From positions 2,976,001-3,040,000 of the forward strand of contig NZ_CP120733.1 in assembly GCF_029542625.1 (NCBI RefSeq): a stretch of 64,000 bases of DNA, given 5' to 3'. Both the position numbers and the translations under genes were made by a program. Below the pieces are notes generated by a model that did not search any database, had not been told where the DNA came from, and saw nothing but the letters and a program-made list of their open reading frames with translations. Shown here piece after piece: positions 35,234 to 44,279 of this stretch; the stretch's first letter is position 1, and the number at the start of each line of letters is the position of its first letter. This stretch comes from Tepidibacter hydrothermalis. GTDB lineage: Bacteria; Bacillota; Clostridia; Peptostreptococcales; Peptostreptococcaceae.

Positions 35234-36544
35234 TTAATATTTAGGAATAATAATACTAAATTCAGTTATATCTTCATTACTTTCTACAAATATACTAGAC
35301 TTATATTTTTCAACAGTCTGTTTTACTATATAAAGACCAATACCTCTATCTTTACCTTTTTTAGTACTGAATCCTTCTTCAAAAATTCTATCTATAGATG
35401 TTATTTTCTGTCCATTATTTTTTATCTTAAATATATAACATAATTCATCTACATATACAGTTAATTCTACATACTTATTGTTTTGCTCAATTTCATCAAG
35501 CGAATCAAATGCATTATCTATTACATTAGACAATATATTGCAAATTTCGAAATTAGGAATTTTTAGTTCTCCTATTCTAGACTTTATATTAATTTTAAAC
35601 TCTATTTGCTTATGCTTAGACTGTTCCTGTTTAAGACTTATAACAGAATTTAAAAATATATTTCCAGTATCTATGAATACACCTTCATTATTTATATGTT
35701 CTGTCAGATTATCTATATATTCACTAGCTTCCTTAAACTTATTACTATCTATTAAAGAATATATAATCTGCATATGTCTTAAATAATCATGTCTTTGCTT
35801 TTTAAGTATATTTATATTTTTTTTCATATTATCTAAATTTCTTTTTATAAGCATGTCTTCATAATTTTTTTTTATATTATTTTCAATCAATCTAAACATA
35901 ATCACAACTATGAAAAATAACATTGCTAATATAAGCGCAACTATAAATAACATTATCTTTTTATGATAATCTTCTATTTTTTCATCAAATATGTAAGAAT
36001 AAATACTGAATGTCATCATCATAGCTATGTTTATAATAATAAATATATTAGAAATCATTTTATTATTTATAACATTATTACTATCATATATTCTAAAAAT
36101 AAATATATCTTTTTTATATACTAAAATACCTATTATAGCAAATATTATCAAAGATGGACAAAAATAAATTATTCTAAGAATTTCATGCTTAGATAATACA
36201 TCATACCTTAATCCTACAATATAAATTATCATTAAATTAAAATATTGTATTAAAAACGATATAGTAGTTCCGAAAGTAATAGCTATGAAAGAATTTTTAA
36301 TGTCTATTTTTAGAAAAAAACAAAATAAAATTGTCAAAATTAAAGTAACTACCAATGAATGTATATCTATATGTAATGATAAATAATTCATATAAATATA
36401 AAACATTATTCCTTCTATAATTGACATTATAAATATTTTATGTAACTCTGATTTATGTCCTATACATCTACTAGCTACAAATAATATAAAAAAAGCTTCT
36501 GGTATACTTCCAAATAATATAGTTACCCAAGTTACATGTCCCAT
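35234..36544 (-). CDS. agrC: AgrC-like sensor histidine kinase
   Basis: 436 residues. Six to seven N-terminal membrane helices (~5-215) form the peptide-sensing domain; a coiled coil leads to the DHp region with phospho-acceptor His252 in KKQRHDYLRHMQII, and a HATPase_c_5 domain with NVIDNAFDSLDE and KGKDRGIGLYIVKQTVEKY. It belongs to the HPK10 group with AgrC/ComD. Placing the receptor first (C-B-D-A) differs from the staphylococcal B-D-C-A order. A candidate promoter and LytTR-like repeats are upstream. Confidence 0.93.
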   Translation of the reverse strand: MGHVTWVTILFGSIPEAFFILFVASRCIGHKSELHKIFIMSIIEGIMFYIYMNYLSLHIDIHSLVVTLILTILFCFFLKIDIKNSFIAITFGTTISFLIQYFNLMIIYIVGLRYDVLSKHEILRIIYFCPSLIIFAIIGILVYKKDIFIFRIYDSNNVINNKMISNIFIIINIAMMMTFSIYSYIFDEKIEDYHKKIMLFIVALILAMLFFIVVIMFRLIENNIKKNYEDMLIKRNLDNMKKNINILKKQRHDYLRHMQIIYSLIDSNKFKEASEYIDNLTEHINNEGVFIDTGNIFLNSVISLKQEQSKHKQIEFKINIKSRIGELKIPNFEICNILSNVIDNAFDSLDEIEQNNKYVELTVYVDELCYIFKIKNNGQKITSIDRIFEEGFSTKKGKDRGIGLYIVKQTVEKYKSSIFVESNEDITEFSIIIPKY

Positions 36545-36580
36545 TTTACCACCATTTCAAATATATAGAATTTTATATAA

Positions 36581-36609
36581 ATTATACCATAGAAATAAAT
36601 ACTTTTGTA
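36581..36609 (-). promoter_or_regulatory. Candidate agr promoter
   Basis: Minus strand TACAAA, 17-bp spacer, TATAAT, about 37 bp ahead of the agrC start codon. The weak -35 suits an activator-dependent promoter. Confidence 0.55.
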
Positions 36610-36624
36610 TTATATTGTTAATTT

Positions 36625-36654
36625 ACAGTTTTCATTCCACCTTTTTCTACTTTC
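36625..36654. promoter_or_regulatory. Candidate LytTR/AgrA-binding direct repeat
   Basis: ACAGTTTTC (36625-36633) and TCTACTTTC (36646-36654) in the same orientation, 12 bp apart: the 9-12-9 spacing of AgrA sites. The first matches the LytTR consensus reasonably, the second poorly. They end 16 bp upstream of the agr -35. Confidence 0.4.
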
Positions 36655-36685
36655 ATTTAATTCAATTTTTAAATATACTAACGAA

Positions 36686-36720
36686 AAATGCCGACCCCTA
36701 TGAGCCGGCATTTTTTTTAT
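36686..36720. terminator. Terminator after thrS
   Basis: AAATGCCGGCTCATAGGGG... stem: AAAATGCCG.CCGGCATTTT with loop around ACCCCTATGAG; T-run on the right and TTTTTCG on the minus side. Serves the thrS transcript. Confidence 0.8.
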
Positions 36721-38636
36721 AAACTATTAACTTTTTCTTTTTCTTCTTTTAATATACTCTCTATAAATTCATCAACAGATATAGATCCTACTTCTCCTTT
36801 GTCTCTTGAACGAACAGATATTTCATTGTTTTCTTGTTCCTTTTCTCCTACTACTAACATGTAAGGAACTTTTTCAAGTTGTGCTTCTCTGATTTTGTAT
36901 CCTATTTTTTCTGCTCTATTGTCTATTTCCACTCTTATTCCTTTATCAAATAAAATTTCTTTAACTTTATTTGCATAGTCTATATATTTATCTGATATAG
37001 GAAGTACCTTAACTTGAACAGGAGCTAACCATAATGGGAACTTACCTGCAAAGTGCTCTATTAATATTCCTATGAATCTTTCTATACTTCCAAATGCAAC
37101 TCTGTGTATCATTATAGGTCTATGCTTTTCTCCATCTTTTCCTATATAAGTTAAGTCAAATCTTTGAGGTAACTGCATATCTAACTGTATAGTTCCACAT
37201 TGCCATGTTCTTCCTATACAATCTTGTAAATGGAAATCTATCTTAGGTCCGTAGAAAGCTCCATCACCTTCATTTAATTTATAATCCAGTCCTAATTCTT
37301 CTAAAGCTTCTCTTAATCCATTTTCAGCTACTTCCCATTCTTCAGCAGTTCCAATAGAATCTTCTGGTTGTGTAGATAATTCTACATGGTATTTAAATCC
37401 AAAAGTCTTATATATACCATCTATTAGGTTAGCAACACCTTTTATTTCATCTTTTATTTGCTCTGGTAACATAAATATATGTGCATCATCTTGAGTAAAT
37501 GCTCTAACTCTCATAAGTCCATGTAATGCTCCAGATAATTCATGTCTATGAACTCTTCCTAATTCTCCAACACGCATTGGAAAATCTTTATATGAATGCA
37601 TTTGAGTTTTGTATGCAAGCATTCCACCAGGACAGTTCATAGGTTTTATAGCAAAATCTGATTCATCAATTTGAACTGTGTACATATTTTCTTTATAGTG
37701 ATACCAGTGTCCTGAAGTCTCCCATAGATCTCTGTTTAATATAATAGGAGTTTCTATTTCAACATATCCATCTTTTCTATGAATTTCTCTCCAGAATTCT
37801 AATAATTTATTTTTAAGTTCCATTCCTCTTGGTAAGAATAATGGGAATCCTGGTCCTTCATCTGGAATTACGAATAATCCTAATTCTTTACCTAATTTTC
37901 TATGATCTCTTTTTTTAGCTTCTTCAAGCATTGTTAAATATGCTTCTAAGTCTTTATTCTTTTCAAATGAAGTACCGTATATTCTTTGAAGCATTTTATT
38001 TTTTTCATCTCCACGCCAGTAAGCACCTGCTACACTTAATAATTTTATAGATTTAACTTTTTTAGTAGTTGGAAGATGTGGTCCTCTACATAAATCTACA
38101 AAATCTCCTTGCTTGTAAAAAGATAAAACTTCTCCTTCTGGAAGATCTTCTATTAATTCAATTTTGTAATCTTCATTTTTTTCTTTCATTAATTTTATAG
38201 CTTCTTCTTTAGAAAGTTCAAATCCTTCTATAGCTAAATCTTCTTTAACTATCTTCTTCATTTCAGCTTGTATTTTTTCTAAATGTTCAGTAGTTAATCT
38301 TTCTTCTAAATCTATGTCATAATAGAATCCACTGTCTATTGCTGGTCCTATAGCAAGCTTTGCTTCAGGATATAATCTCTTTATAGCTTGAGCTAATATA
38401 TGAGCACTTGTATGTCTGAAAACTTCTTTACCTTCAGCATCATCAAATTTTAATAGGTTAATTTCTGAGTCTTCCTCTAATTTATAGTTAACTCCAACAG
38501 TAGCTCCATTTACTTGTCCTGCAACTATACTTCTTGCAAGTCCTTCACTTATTGACTTAGCAATCTCTAATATAGATATTCCTTTATCAAATTCTTTTAC
38601 TGATCCATCTTTTAAAGTAATCTTTACTTTACCCAT
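36717..38636 (-). CDS. thrS: Threonyl-tRNA synthetase
   Basis: 639 residues, ATG after GGAGGG (8 nt); a GTG three codons upstream is inside the ribosome-binding region. TGS domain (~1-62, VKITLKDGSVKEFDKGISI), tRNA-SAD editing domain (HTSAHILAQAIKRLYPEAKL, CRGPHLPTT), class II catalytic core (motif 2 RVGELGRVHRHELSGALHGL, motif 3 HRVAFGSIERF) and anticodon-binding domain at the C-terminus. It charges tRNA-Thr. Controlled by the T-box upstream. Confidence 0.98.
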   Translation of the reverse strand: MGKVKITLKDGSVKEFDKGISILEIAKSISEGLARSIVAGQVNGATVGVNYKLEEDSEINLLKFDDAEGKEVFRHTSAHILAQAIKRLYPEAKLAIGPAIDSGFYYDIDLEERLTTEHLEKIQAEMKKIVKEDLAIEGFELSKEEAIKLMKEKNEDYKIELIEDLPEGEVLSFYKQGDFVDLCRGPHLPTTKKVKSIKLLSVAGAYWRGDEKNKMLQRIYGTSFEKNKDLEAYLTMLEEAKKRDHRKLGKELGLFVIPDEGPGFPLFLPRGMELKNKLLEFWREIHRKDGYVEIETPIILNRDLWETSGHWYHYKENMYTVQIDESDFAIKPMNCPGGMLAYKTQMHSYKDFPMRVGELGRVHRHELSGALHGLMRVRAFTQDDAHIFMLPEQIKDEIKGVANLIDGIYKTFGFKYHVELSTQPEDSIGTAEEWEVAENGLREALEELGLDYKLNEGDGAFYGPKIDFHLQDCIGRTWQCGTIQLDMQLPQRFDLTYIGKDGEKHRPIMIHRVAFGSIERFIGILIEHFAGKFPLWLAPVQVKVLPISDKYIDYANKVKEILFDKGIRVEIDNRAEKIGYKIREAQLEKVPYMLVVGEKEQENNEISVRSRDKGEVGSISVDEFIESILKEEKEKVNSL

Positions 38637-38696
38637 GATATTCACCCTCCTGTATTTATTAGTTGTTTTAGTTTATAAATAAGTTTTTATAAATAA

Positions 38697-38935
38697 AAAA
38701 ACTCGTCCCATAAAATCTGGGACGAGTATAATCTCGCGGTTCCACCCAAGTTGGCAAAAGCCCTCTTGAAGATTATAAGGTAATCAACCTGAATTTTTCA
38801 TCCAGTAGACTAATCAATTCAACTCTAAGGTAGTTTTCAATTATCCATATTTGGAAATGCTCTCAGCCGGTGACATTTCTTCTCTTGAAACTGGGTATAA
38901 TTTACTCTTCCTTGTTCATCGCTTTATTATTAATT
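38697..38935 (-). ncRNA. T-box leader of thrS
   Basis: On the minus strand the T-box sequence GGGTGGAACCGCG is at 38747-38735, followed by the terminator stem ACTCGTCCCA/TGGGACGAGT and a T-run (38727-38697). Upstream stem I elements and an ACC triplet at 38831-38829 in AAACTACCTTAG fit a threonine specifier. Uncharged tRNA-Thr pairing would prevent termination. Confidence 0.95.
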
Positions 38936-38983
38936 TGATTTTATATGATTATATATCTCATACAATAAATTGTCAATATTTTT

Positions 38984-39589
38984 TTAAAAATTCATTACAA
39001 TTAAACCTTGAAGTATACCTATAAAAAATCCTAATATAAGCCCTAGTACCTCTATATGCTTTAATTCTTTTTTTGCTATATTTATTATTATTTCCTCTAA
39101 TTTTTCTAAATCAAATTCATTTATTTTATCTTCTACCATTTTTCCTATTTTTATTCTATTAGCTGATTTATGAATTAAATATCCACTTAAATCTCCTATT
39201 ACATTTCCTATTTCTTCTTGAATTATTTTATCCAAATATTCTTTTATCATACCCTTAAATGATACAGGTATAAAAGGAGGCAGTTTTTGTTCTATAATCT
39301 CATCAACTTTAAGTTTTAGAGCCTTCATAAGGTTATCTTTATCTTCTTCCTTTATCATATTAGTTATTATATCTTCTACAGATATGAGTTCTTGTTCTAC
39401 TACATCTCCTATAGATTTTGCAATTTCTTTTCTTCTTTTCGGTATAAGTCCTTCTATTTTTAAGTTTATTATAGGTATATTAACAGGTCTTATAGGTCTA
39501 AATATTAACTTTATAGCAAGTATATTTGTAACCCAACCAATAACCGCTCCTATAGCTCCTAAAAATAGTATCTTCATCATAATTGTCAT
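38984..39589 (-). CDS. DUF445 family membrane protein
   Basis: 201 residues. N-terminal helix with LGAIGAVIGWVTNILAIKLIF, then PRIPKRR-like LIPKRRKEIAKSIGDVVE, long amphipathic helices, and a C-terminal helix (VLGLILGFFIGILQGLIVM). Fits the shorter Firmicutes DUF445 (YheB-like) proteins, function unknown. It is 11 bp downstream of the phosphatase gene, so likely in the hydrogenase-sensor operon by position only. Confidence 0.88.
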   Translation of the reverse strand: MTIMMKILFLGAIGAVIGWVTNILAIKLIFRPIRPVNIPIINLKIEGLIPKRRKEIAKSIGDVVEQELISVEDIITNMIKEEDKDNLMKALKLKVDEIIEQKLPPFIPVSFKGMIKEYLDKIIQEEIGNVIGDLSGYLIHKSANRIKIGKMVEDKINEFDLEKLEEIIINIAKKELKHIEVLGLILGFFIGILQGLIVMNF

Positions 39590-39600
39590 TTGTTTCCTCC

Positions 39601-40776
39601 TTAGTAATAGAATATATTAACCTCTTTACCCAATTCTATTAATTTATCTTTTATCTTTTCTACAATTTGAATTTTAGCTGCTAAATCATCAGGAAAATCA
39701 AGACTTTGATAAGCTAAATTTACACTTCTTCCAACTAAAAAATCAATATTAGTACATTCATCTATTAATATTTTGAGTATTTTATATGCTCCATTTTCTT
39801 CTTTGTTATCTTTAAATATATCATCTATATGATATTTATTATTATTATAATCATTAAGTACCTCAAGTACCTTTTTTAAGGTTAACACACCTTCAGTAAC
39901 CAAATCAATATTTTTTATATATCCAACAGGCGGTATATCTCCTTCTATATGCTTCATATCCATTTCAAAATCAGTATCCAACTCTCTTGCAACTATTTTA
40001 GCAGCGCTTCCCCCGCAAACTATTTTTTTACCTTTACTTTTAATAAGGTTTGCAACTACTATTTTATCATTTTCACAATCTGTTGGTGGTCCTGTGAACA
40101 AGGTTACATATTTATTTTTCATTATTTTTATGGAAAGTACAGTTGTATCATCTCCGGGTTTTTGAAGATATAAATCATCACATATTCCAATTATTTTTTT
40201 AGTCAAACTCAACGAAGATATATTAGATGGAATCATTTTAATATATTCGGATACATTTTTCAAATCCCATCCTAGATTTAAAATTTTTCCACTTCCAGCA
40301 TTTAGTACTCCATCACTAAAAGAAACTATTATATCATCTTTTTCCAAATTAAATTTAGACTCTATAACTCTCCTACCTGATATTATAACCTCTTCACCTT
40401 CAATTATATCAATATTTCCATTTCTTTTAATAAGTACCTCTGGGTTATCAAATCTAGCTATATAGCATTCGCCACTGTTAGATACATATATTATCGTAAA
40501 CGTAGAATAAGCCAGTTGTCTAACCTTACAAGTGGGTAATGTATTAATTATTGTATCTACAACCGATTCTATACTAAGTCCATTTTTCATCATAGTAACA
40601 GCTATTTTTGATGTAAGTGTAGCCAATATATTAGCTTTTACTCCAGATCCCAAACCATCTGATAATACCGCTATACACCCTCCATCAAACTTTTCTATTT
40701 CAACTTTATCACCACATAACTCTTCTTTATATCTATTCAAGCTTAGATATGCTAAATCTACAAAATATTGATTAAT
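39601..40776 (-). CDS. SpoIIE-type PP2C phosphatase, apparent ATT start
   Basis: 391 residues from an ATT codon that overlaps the upstream stop (ATTAA), placed 6 nt after GGGGAGG. The frame from ATT reads NQYFVDLAYLSLNRYKEELCGDKVE, written here as NQYFVDLAYLSLNRYK; the first conventional start, a TTG 12 codons in, has no ribosome-binding site. PP2C/SpoIIE core: GGCIAVLSDGLGSGVKAN, DDIIVSFSDGVLN, KPGDDTTVLSIKI. The C-terminal ~180 residues form an extra domain of unknown role. It likely dephosphorylates a protein in response to the adjacent hydrogenase-like sensor. Confidence 0.88.
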   Translation of the reverse strand: MNQYFVDLAYLSLNRYKEELCGDKVEIEKFDGGCIAVLSDGLGSGVKANILATLTSKIAVTMMKNGLSIESVVDTIINTLPTCKVRQLAYSTFTIIYVSNSGECYIARFDNPEVLIKRNGNIDIIEGEEVIISGRRVIESKFNLEKDDIIVSFSDGVLNAGSGKILNLGWDLKNVSEYIKMIPSNISSLSLTKKIIGICDDLYLQKPGDDTTVLSIKIMKNKYVTLFTGPPTDCENDKIVVANLIKSKGKKIVCGGSAAKIVARELDTDFEMDMKHIEGDIPPVGYIKNIDLVTEGVLTLKKVLEVLNDYNNNKYHIDDIFKDNKEENGAYKILKILIDECTNIDFLVGRSVNLAYQSLDFPDDLAAKIQIVEKIKDKLIELGKEVNIFYY

Positions 40777-42478
40777 CTTCTTCCTCCCCCTTCATAGCCA
40801 ATTCTTTTAATTGGGTCAATACAACCTTAGTTTCTGCAGTAGTTTCTCCAAGTAAAGATGCTATTTCTTGAGCCACTCTCATCTGATTATTAATTACATC
40901 TTGAGCTGTATTTATAGTATTTAACTTAACCTCTTTTATTGTATTTTTCTGATTTTCTTCTTTTGTTATATCTATATATATTCCTAGTAACGCTCTATGC
41001 TCATTTAACGAAATTATACTTGCTTTAATGTCTTTATTATACTCTTTCCACTTTAGTTTTTTAGATATTATGTCATTTTTATTATATAAAACATCTATAA
41101 AGTAATTAATATCTATGTAATCTCCTATATACTCTCCGATTAATTGATCTCTTTTCTTTTTTATAACATTTGCCATAGCATCATTTATATCTATTATTTT
41201 AAAATCATGGCTTACTATCACTATGTAATTAGGAGTAGCTTGAAATATAACATTGCTTACAGCTTCCACTCTATCCTTCATATATCCCATGCACATATGC
41301 CTTTGAGCTAAGTTTCTGTAAACAGCTATAGCCTTATCTTTACAAGTATCATATCCACAAGCACCACAGTTTAATTCATCTTTCACTGTCTTTTTACCTA
41401 TAGAAACTAATATTTCTCTTATTTCGTATTCAGTTGGAGTATCAAATTTTATACCATAATGCTTAAATTCTTTTTTTAATTCTAAATTTTTGAATACACC
41501 TCTTATTTCATTCAAATATTCTTCATCTAAAGTTCTATCTAAAGTATATTCTTTTACCTTGTTTTTTCTATAATGTATACCTCTATCGTGCTTAAATCCT
41601 ATTCCACCTACACACGATCCCATACAGGCATTAAGTTCTATAAACATATTGCTTAGTTCATTATTCTCTATACTCTTAATCAAATTTTTAACATTTTCCA
41701 TACCAGAAACCTTTATTTTGGTTATATTTTCCATATGAAAATCCATTCCTTCTTCTACAGGAAACAAAGATATATTACCTAAAGGTTTATTATCAAATTC
41801 ATTTTCTTCTATATTTTGTATGTCTATATCTTTTATTAAGTTTATACATTCTTGTATACTTATAACTTTATCAATTACTCCAAAACTATCTTGATCTAAA
41901 GATTCATATTTTTTAGATATACAAGGTCCTATAAAAACCACCTTTACATCTTCACCATATACTTTCTTTAAATATTTACCATGAGCTATCATAGGAGAAT
42001 CTATTGGCATTAAGTATTTAATTACGTTTTCATGATATTTAGTTATTAAATAGTTAGTAGTAGGACAACAAGATGATATGTATAGTTGTTGCTTATTATT
42101 TTTTACATATTTTTCATATTCTTCAGTTACAATCTTAGCTCCTACTATAGTCTCTTCTACTTTATAAAATCCTATTTTTTTAAGAGCTGCTACAAATTTT
42201 TTATAATTCATATTTTCTAAATCAGCTACTGAAGAAGGAGCTACACTAGCTATCACCTTATATCCTAGCCTTATGTACTCTTTGACTTGACCTAAATCAG
42301 ACATCATTTTTTTTGAATCTTGCGGACATGCTTTAAAACAGGTTCCACAACCAATACACAATTCCTCAACTATATACGCCTTGTCATTTTCTATTTTTAT
42401 AGCTTTAACAGGACATTCTCTTATACACTTATAACAGTTCTTACAATTAACATTCGAAAAATTTAATATATCATTCAT
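40772..42478 (-). CDS. [FeFe]-hydrogenase-like sensory protein with ferredoxin, H-cluster, Fe-S and PAS domains
   Basis: 568 residues. Two ferredoxin clusters: C12/C15/C18/C22 and C41/C44/C47/C51. Hydrogenase catalytic domain (~75-345) retaining the H-cluster cysteines: ISSCCPTTN (L1), FIGPCISKKYE (L2) and ELNACMGSCVGG (L3). Then a 4Fe-4S domain (LNCGACGYDTCKDKA), a PAS domain (~405-510) and a C-terminal helical tail. The plan matches the putatively sensory group C [FeFe] hydrogenases, those linked to a PP2C phosphatase. It lacks a kinase domain, and the following gene overlaps it, so output is probably through that phosphatase. Whether it binds an active H-cluster is not shown. Confidence 0.9.
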   Translation of the reverse strand: MNDILNFSNVNCKNCYKCIRECPVKAIKIENDKAYIVEELCIGCGTCFKACPQDSKKMMSDLGQVKEYIRLGYKVIASVAPSSVADLENMNYKKFVAALKKIGFYKVEETIVGAKIVTEEYEKYVKNNKQQLYISSCCPTTNYLITKYHENVIKYLMPIDSPMIAHGKYLKKVYGEDVKVVFIGPCISKKYESLDQDSFGVIDKVISIQECINLIKDIDIQNIEENEFDNKPLGNISLFPVEEGMDFHMENITKIKVSGMENVKNLIKSIENNELSNMFIELNACMGSCVGGIGFKHDRGIHYRKNKVKEYTLDRTLDEEYLNEIRGVFKNLELKKEFKHYGIKFDTPTEYEIREILVSIGKKTVKDELNCGACGYDTCKDKAIAVYRNLAQRHMCMGYMKDRVEAVSNVIFQATPNYIVIVSHDFKIIDINDAMANVIKKKRDQLIGEYIGDYIDINYFIDVLYNKNDIISKKLKWKEYNKDIKASIISLNEHRALLGIYIDITKEENQKNTIKEVKLNTINTAQDVINNQMRVAQEIASLLGETTAETKVVLTQLKELAMKGEEED

Positions 42479-42497
42479 TAAACCATCTCCAAAAAAA

Positions 42498-42556
42498 AAT
42501 TATAAAAAAGCTGAAAACCATACAATTCCATGTTAATATTATAACAGCTTTTTACT
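42498..42556 (-). terminator. Hairpin with T-run after ytxC
   Basis: Minus strand AAAAAGCTG/CAGCTTTTT with a long ~30-nt A/T-rich loop, followed by a T-rich tract. Plausible terminator of the DUF6873-ytxC transcript, separating it from the sensor operon. Confidence 0.5.
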
Positions 42557-42623
42557 GATAAACTCTACGATTAGTTTATATTCATACACTCAAAATGTCA
42601 ATTAAAGACAAAAAAATAGAGCA

Positions 42624-43406
42624 TTAAGCTCTATATCCAACCGTAACTCTTCCTTCAAATATAGCATTTATAGTTTGTATTATCTCCTTTGATACATTAT
42701 TTTCTAAATTATCTTGAATATATATTTGTTTTGGACATAATGTTATTAGAGAACTTATTAAAAAATCTTCTTCATTCATATTCTCTTTTAATGCTATATT
42801 AAATATATCTTCGATATAATTTTCTTCTAAATTTTTATCATACTTATCATATAATTTAAATGATCCATCTTTTTCTATATACAATTTCAAAATATCTATT
42901 TTTTCTTCTTGTACATCAACAAAATATTTTAATAAATTTATAAATTCATTATAATCTTTTTCAATTAAATATTCTTCAAACCCTCTATCCTTTAGTTCTA
43001 TTATATAATCCATAAAATCTCTTAACCTAAACTTTATAAATCCATTTATATTTAGATAATCATTATCTGAAAGGTAAGTATACATTCTGTCAAACAAAAT
43101 TTGTTTTATCTCCTTTTCTCTATCATTAAACAAACCTAAAGAACATTTATATATATCATCAATTTCAGATAAATATGTATTTCTATAGCTTCTATCTATA
43201 ACTTCTTTTAAAGTTTTATTTTTTACTGTATTTATCATAAAGTTAGTCAATTGTGAACATATTAATAGTTTCGTTTGCTGTTTATCCTGATAAACAGGTA
43301 TATCTATTTCTATTAATCCCTCTAGTTTATTGACACTCTTATTTAATTTTATAACATTTGCCAAATCTTTATAATCATTACTTATACCCAAATATATGTG
43401 TTCCAT
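42624..43406 (-). CDS. ytxC: YtxC-like sporulation protein
   Basis: 260 residues from the ATG 8 nt after AGGAG. Family-typical segments: NINGFIKFRLRDFMDYI, DFLISSLITLCPKQIYI and INAIFEGRVTVGYRA at the C-terminus. YtxC is a conserved endospore-former protein of unknown mechanism that usually lies next to thrS. It follows the DUF6873 gene with a short overlap of reading regions. Its presence supports a spore-forming ancestry. Confidence 0.9.
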   Translation of the reverse strand: MEHIYLGISNDYKDLANVIKLNKSVNKLEGLIEIDIPVYQDKQQTKLLICSQLTNFMINTVKNKTLKEVIDRSYRNTYLSEIDDIYKCSLGLFNDREKEIKQILFDRMYTYLSDNDYLNINGFIKFRLRDFMDYIIELKDRGFEEYLIEKDYNEFINLLKYFVDVQEEKIDILKLYIEKDGSFKLYDKYDKNLEENYIEDIFNIALKENMNEEDFLISSLITLCPKQIYIQDNLENNVSKEIIQTINAIFEGRVTVGYRA

Positions 43407-43411
43407 CAAAG

Positions 43412-44173
43412 TCACTCCTTTCTAGTCATAACAGGTATTATAGAACCTAAGTCTATCAATTTATTCTTTCCTAAAGATATTATTTTTTTACCTCTTTTAT
43501 TCACAAATTCTTTTATTTTATTGTAATCTGGATGTTTTTTTATATCACCTAAAAAAGCTAGTTCGTCACAATCTAGAAGCCCACTAACACCTCCAATAAA
43601 ACCATAATTCATATCAAACAAATCTATACTTCCTGTTTTTATTAATAAACAATCTATTTCATTATATTTTGAAACCTCTTTATATATGCCTTTATCAGAT
43701 GTTATTATTGAGCTTTCATCTACAATGCATATACAGCATTTACAGTATCCCTGCTTTACATTTATTTTTTTGATATTATTATCATGTATATATTGAATAA
43801 TGTTTTCATCTGTATATTTAAAATTGTGTATAGCATACTCTCCAAATAAAGCTACATTATAACTTATATTATAAGGATATTTATTTTTAATATAATTTGT
43901 TCCTTTGATTATATTAAATTCATATTCAGTTAATATATTTTTATATTGTTCATATAAATTCGGAGCTACTACTAGATCTCTTTTTCCTAAATGACATATT
44001 TGCATATCTGGGTGATATTTAACTGCTTCATACAATTCTTCACATCCACATGTTTTTATTATTTCTATATTTCTATTTTTTAATTCATATTCTATATCTT
44101 TAGGTATTCTAGCATCTATTATTATATGACTTACTTTTTTTTGTGGTATAAATGATTTTTCTAAAAATTTCAT
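43412..44173 (-). CDS. DUF6873 (GME-fold) family protein
   Basis: 253 residues, soluble. VSHIIIDARIPKDIEYELKN, GKRDLVVAPNLYE, YNISYNVALFGEYAIHN, KQGYCKCCICIVDESSIITSD and NYGFIGGVSGLL are consistent with the DUF6873 group, distant relatives of guanidine-modifying enzymes found in Clostridia. The cysteine cluster CKCCIC and the DCDELAFLGD segment are notable. No catalytic function is established. Located 5 bp ahead of ytxC. Confidence 0.75.
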   Translation of the reverse strand: MKFLEKSFIPQKKVSHIIIDARIPKDIEYELKNRNIEIIKTCGCEELYEAVKYHPDMQICHLGKRDLVVAPNLYEQYKNILTEYEFNIIKGTNYIKNKYPYNISYNVALFGEYAIHNFKYTDENIIQYIHDNNIKKINVKQGYCKCCICIVDESSIITSDKGIYKEVSKYNEIDCLLIKTGSIDLFDMNYGFIGGVSGLLDCDELAFLGDIKKHPDYNKIKEFVNKRGKKIISLGKNKLIDLGSIIPVMTRKE

Positions 44174-44192
44174 AATTCACCTCTTTATATTT

Positions 44193-44219
44193 TTTTCAAT
44201 AAGTTATTCACAAAACAAA
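44193..44219. repeat. 27-bp repeat containing a DnaA-box sequence, copy 2
   Basis: One mismatch from 28393-28419; contains TTATTCACA at 44204-44212. It lies in the leader of the DUF6873 gene and just outside the terminator of the nucleoside transporter operon. Confidence 0.6.
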
Positions 44220-44242
44220 AGTGATATAGTTTTATTAAATAT

Positions 44243-44273
44243 AAAAAAAAGGCGACAGAATCGCCTTTTTTAT
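44243..44273. terminator. Terminator of the BMP transporter operon
   Basis: AAAAAAGGCGA/TCGCCTTTTTT with a 5-nt loop, 7 bp past the stop codon of the last permease gene; symmetric, so it can work both ways. Confidence 0.88.
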
Positions 44274-44279
44274 ATCTTA

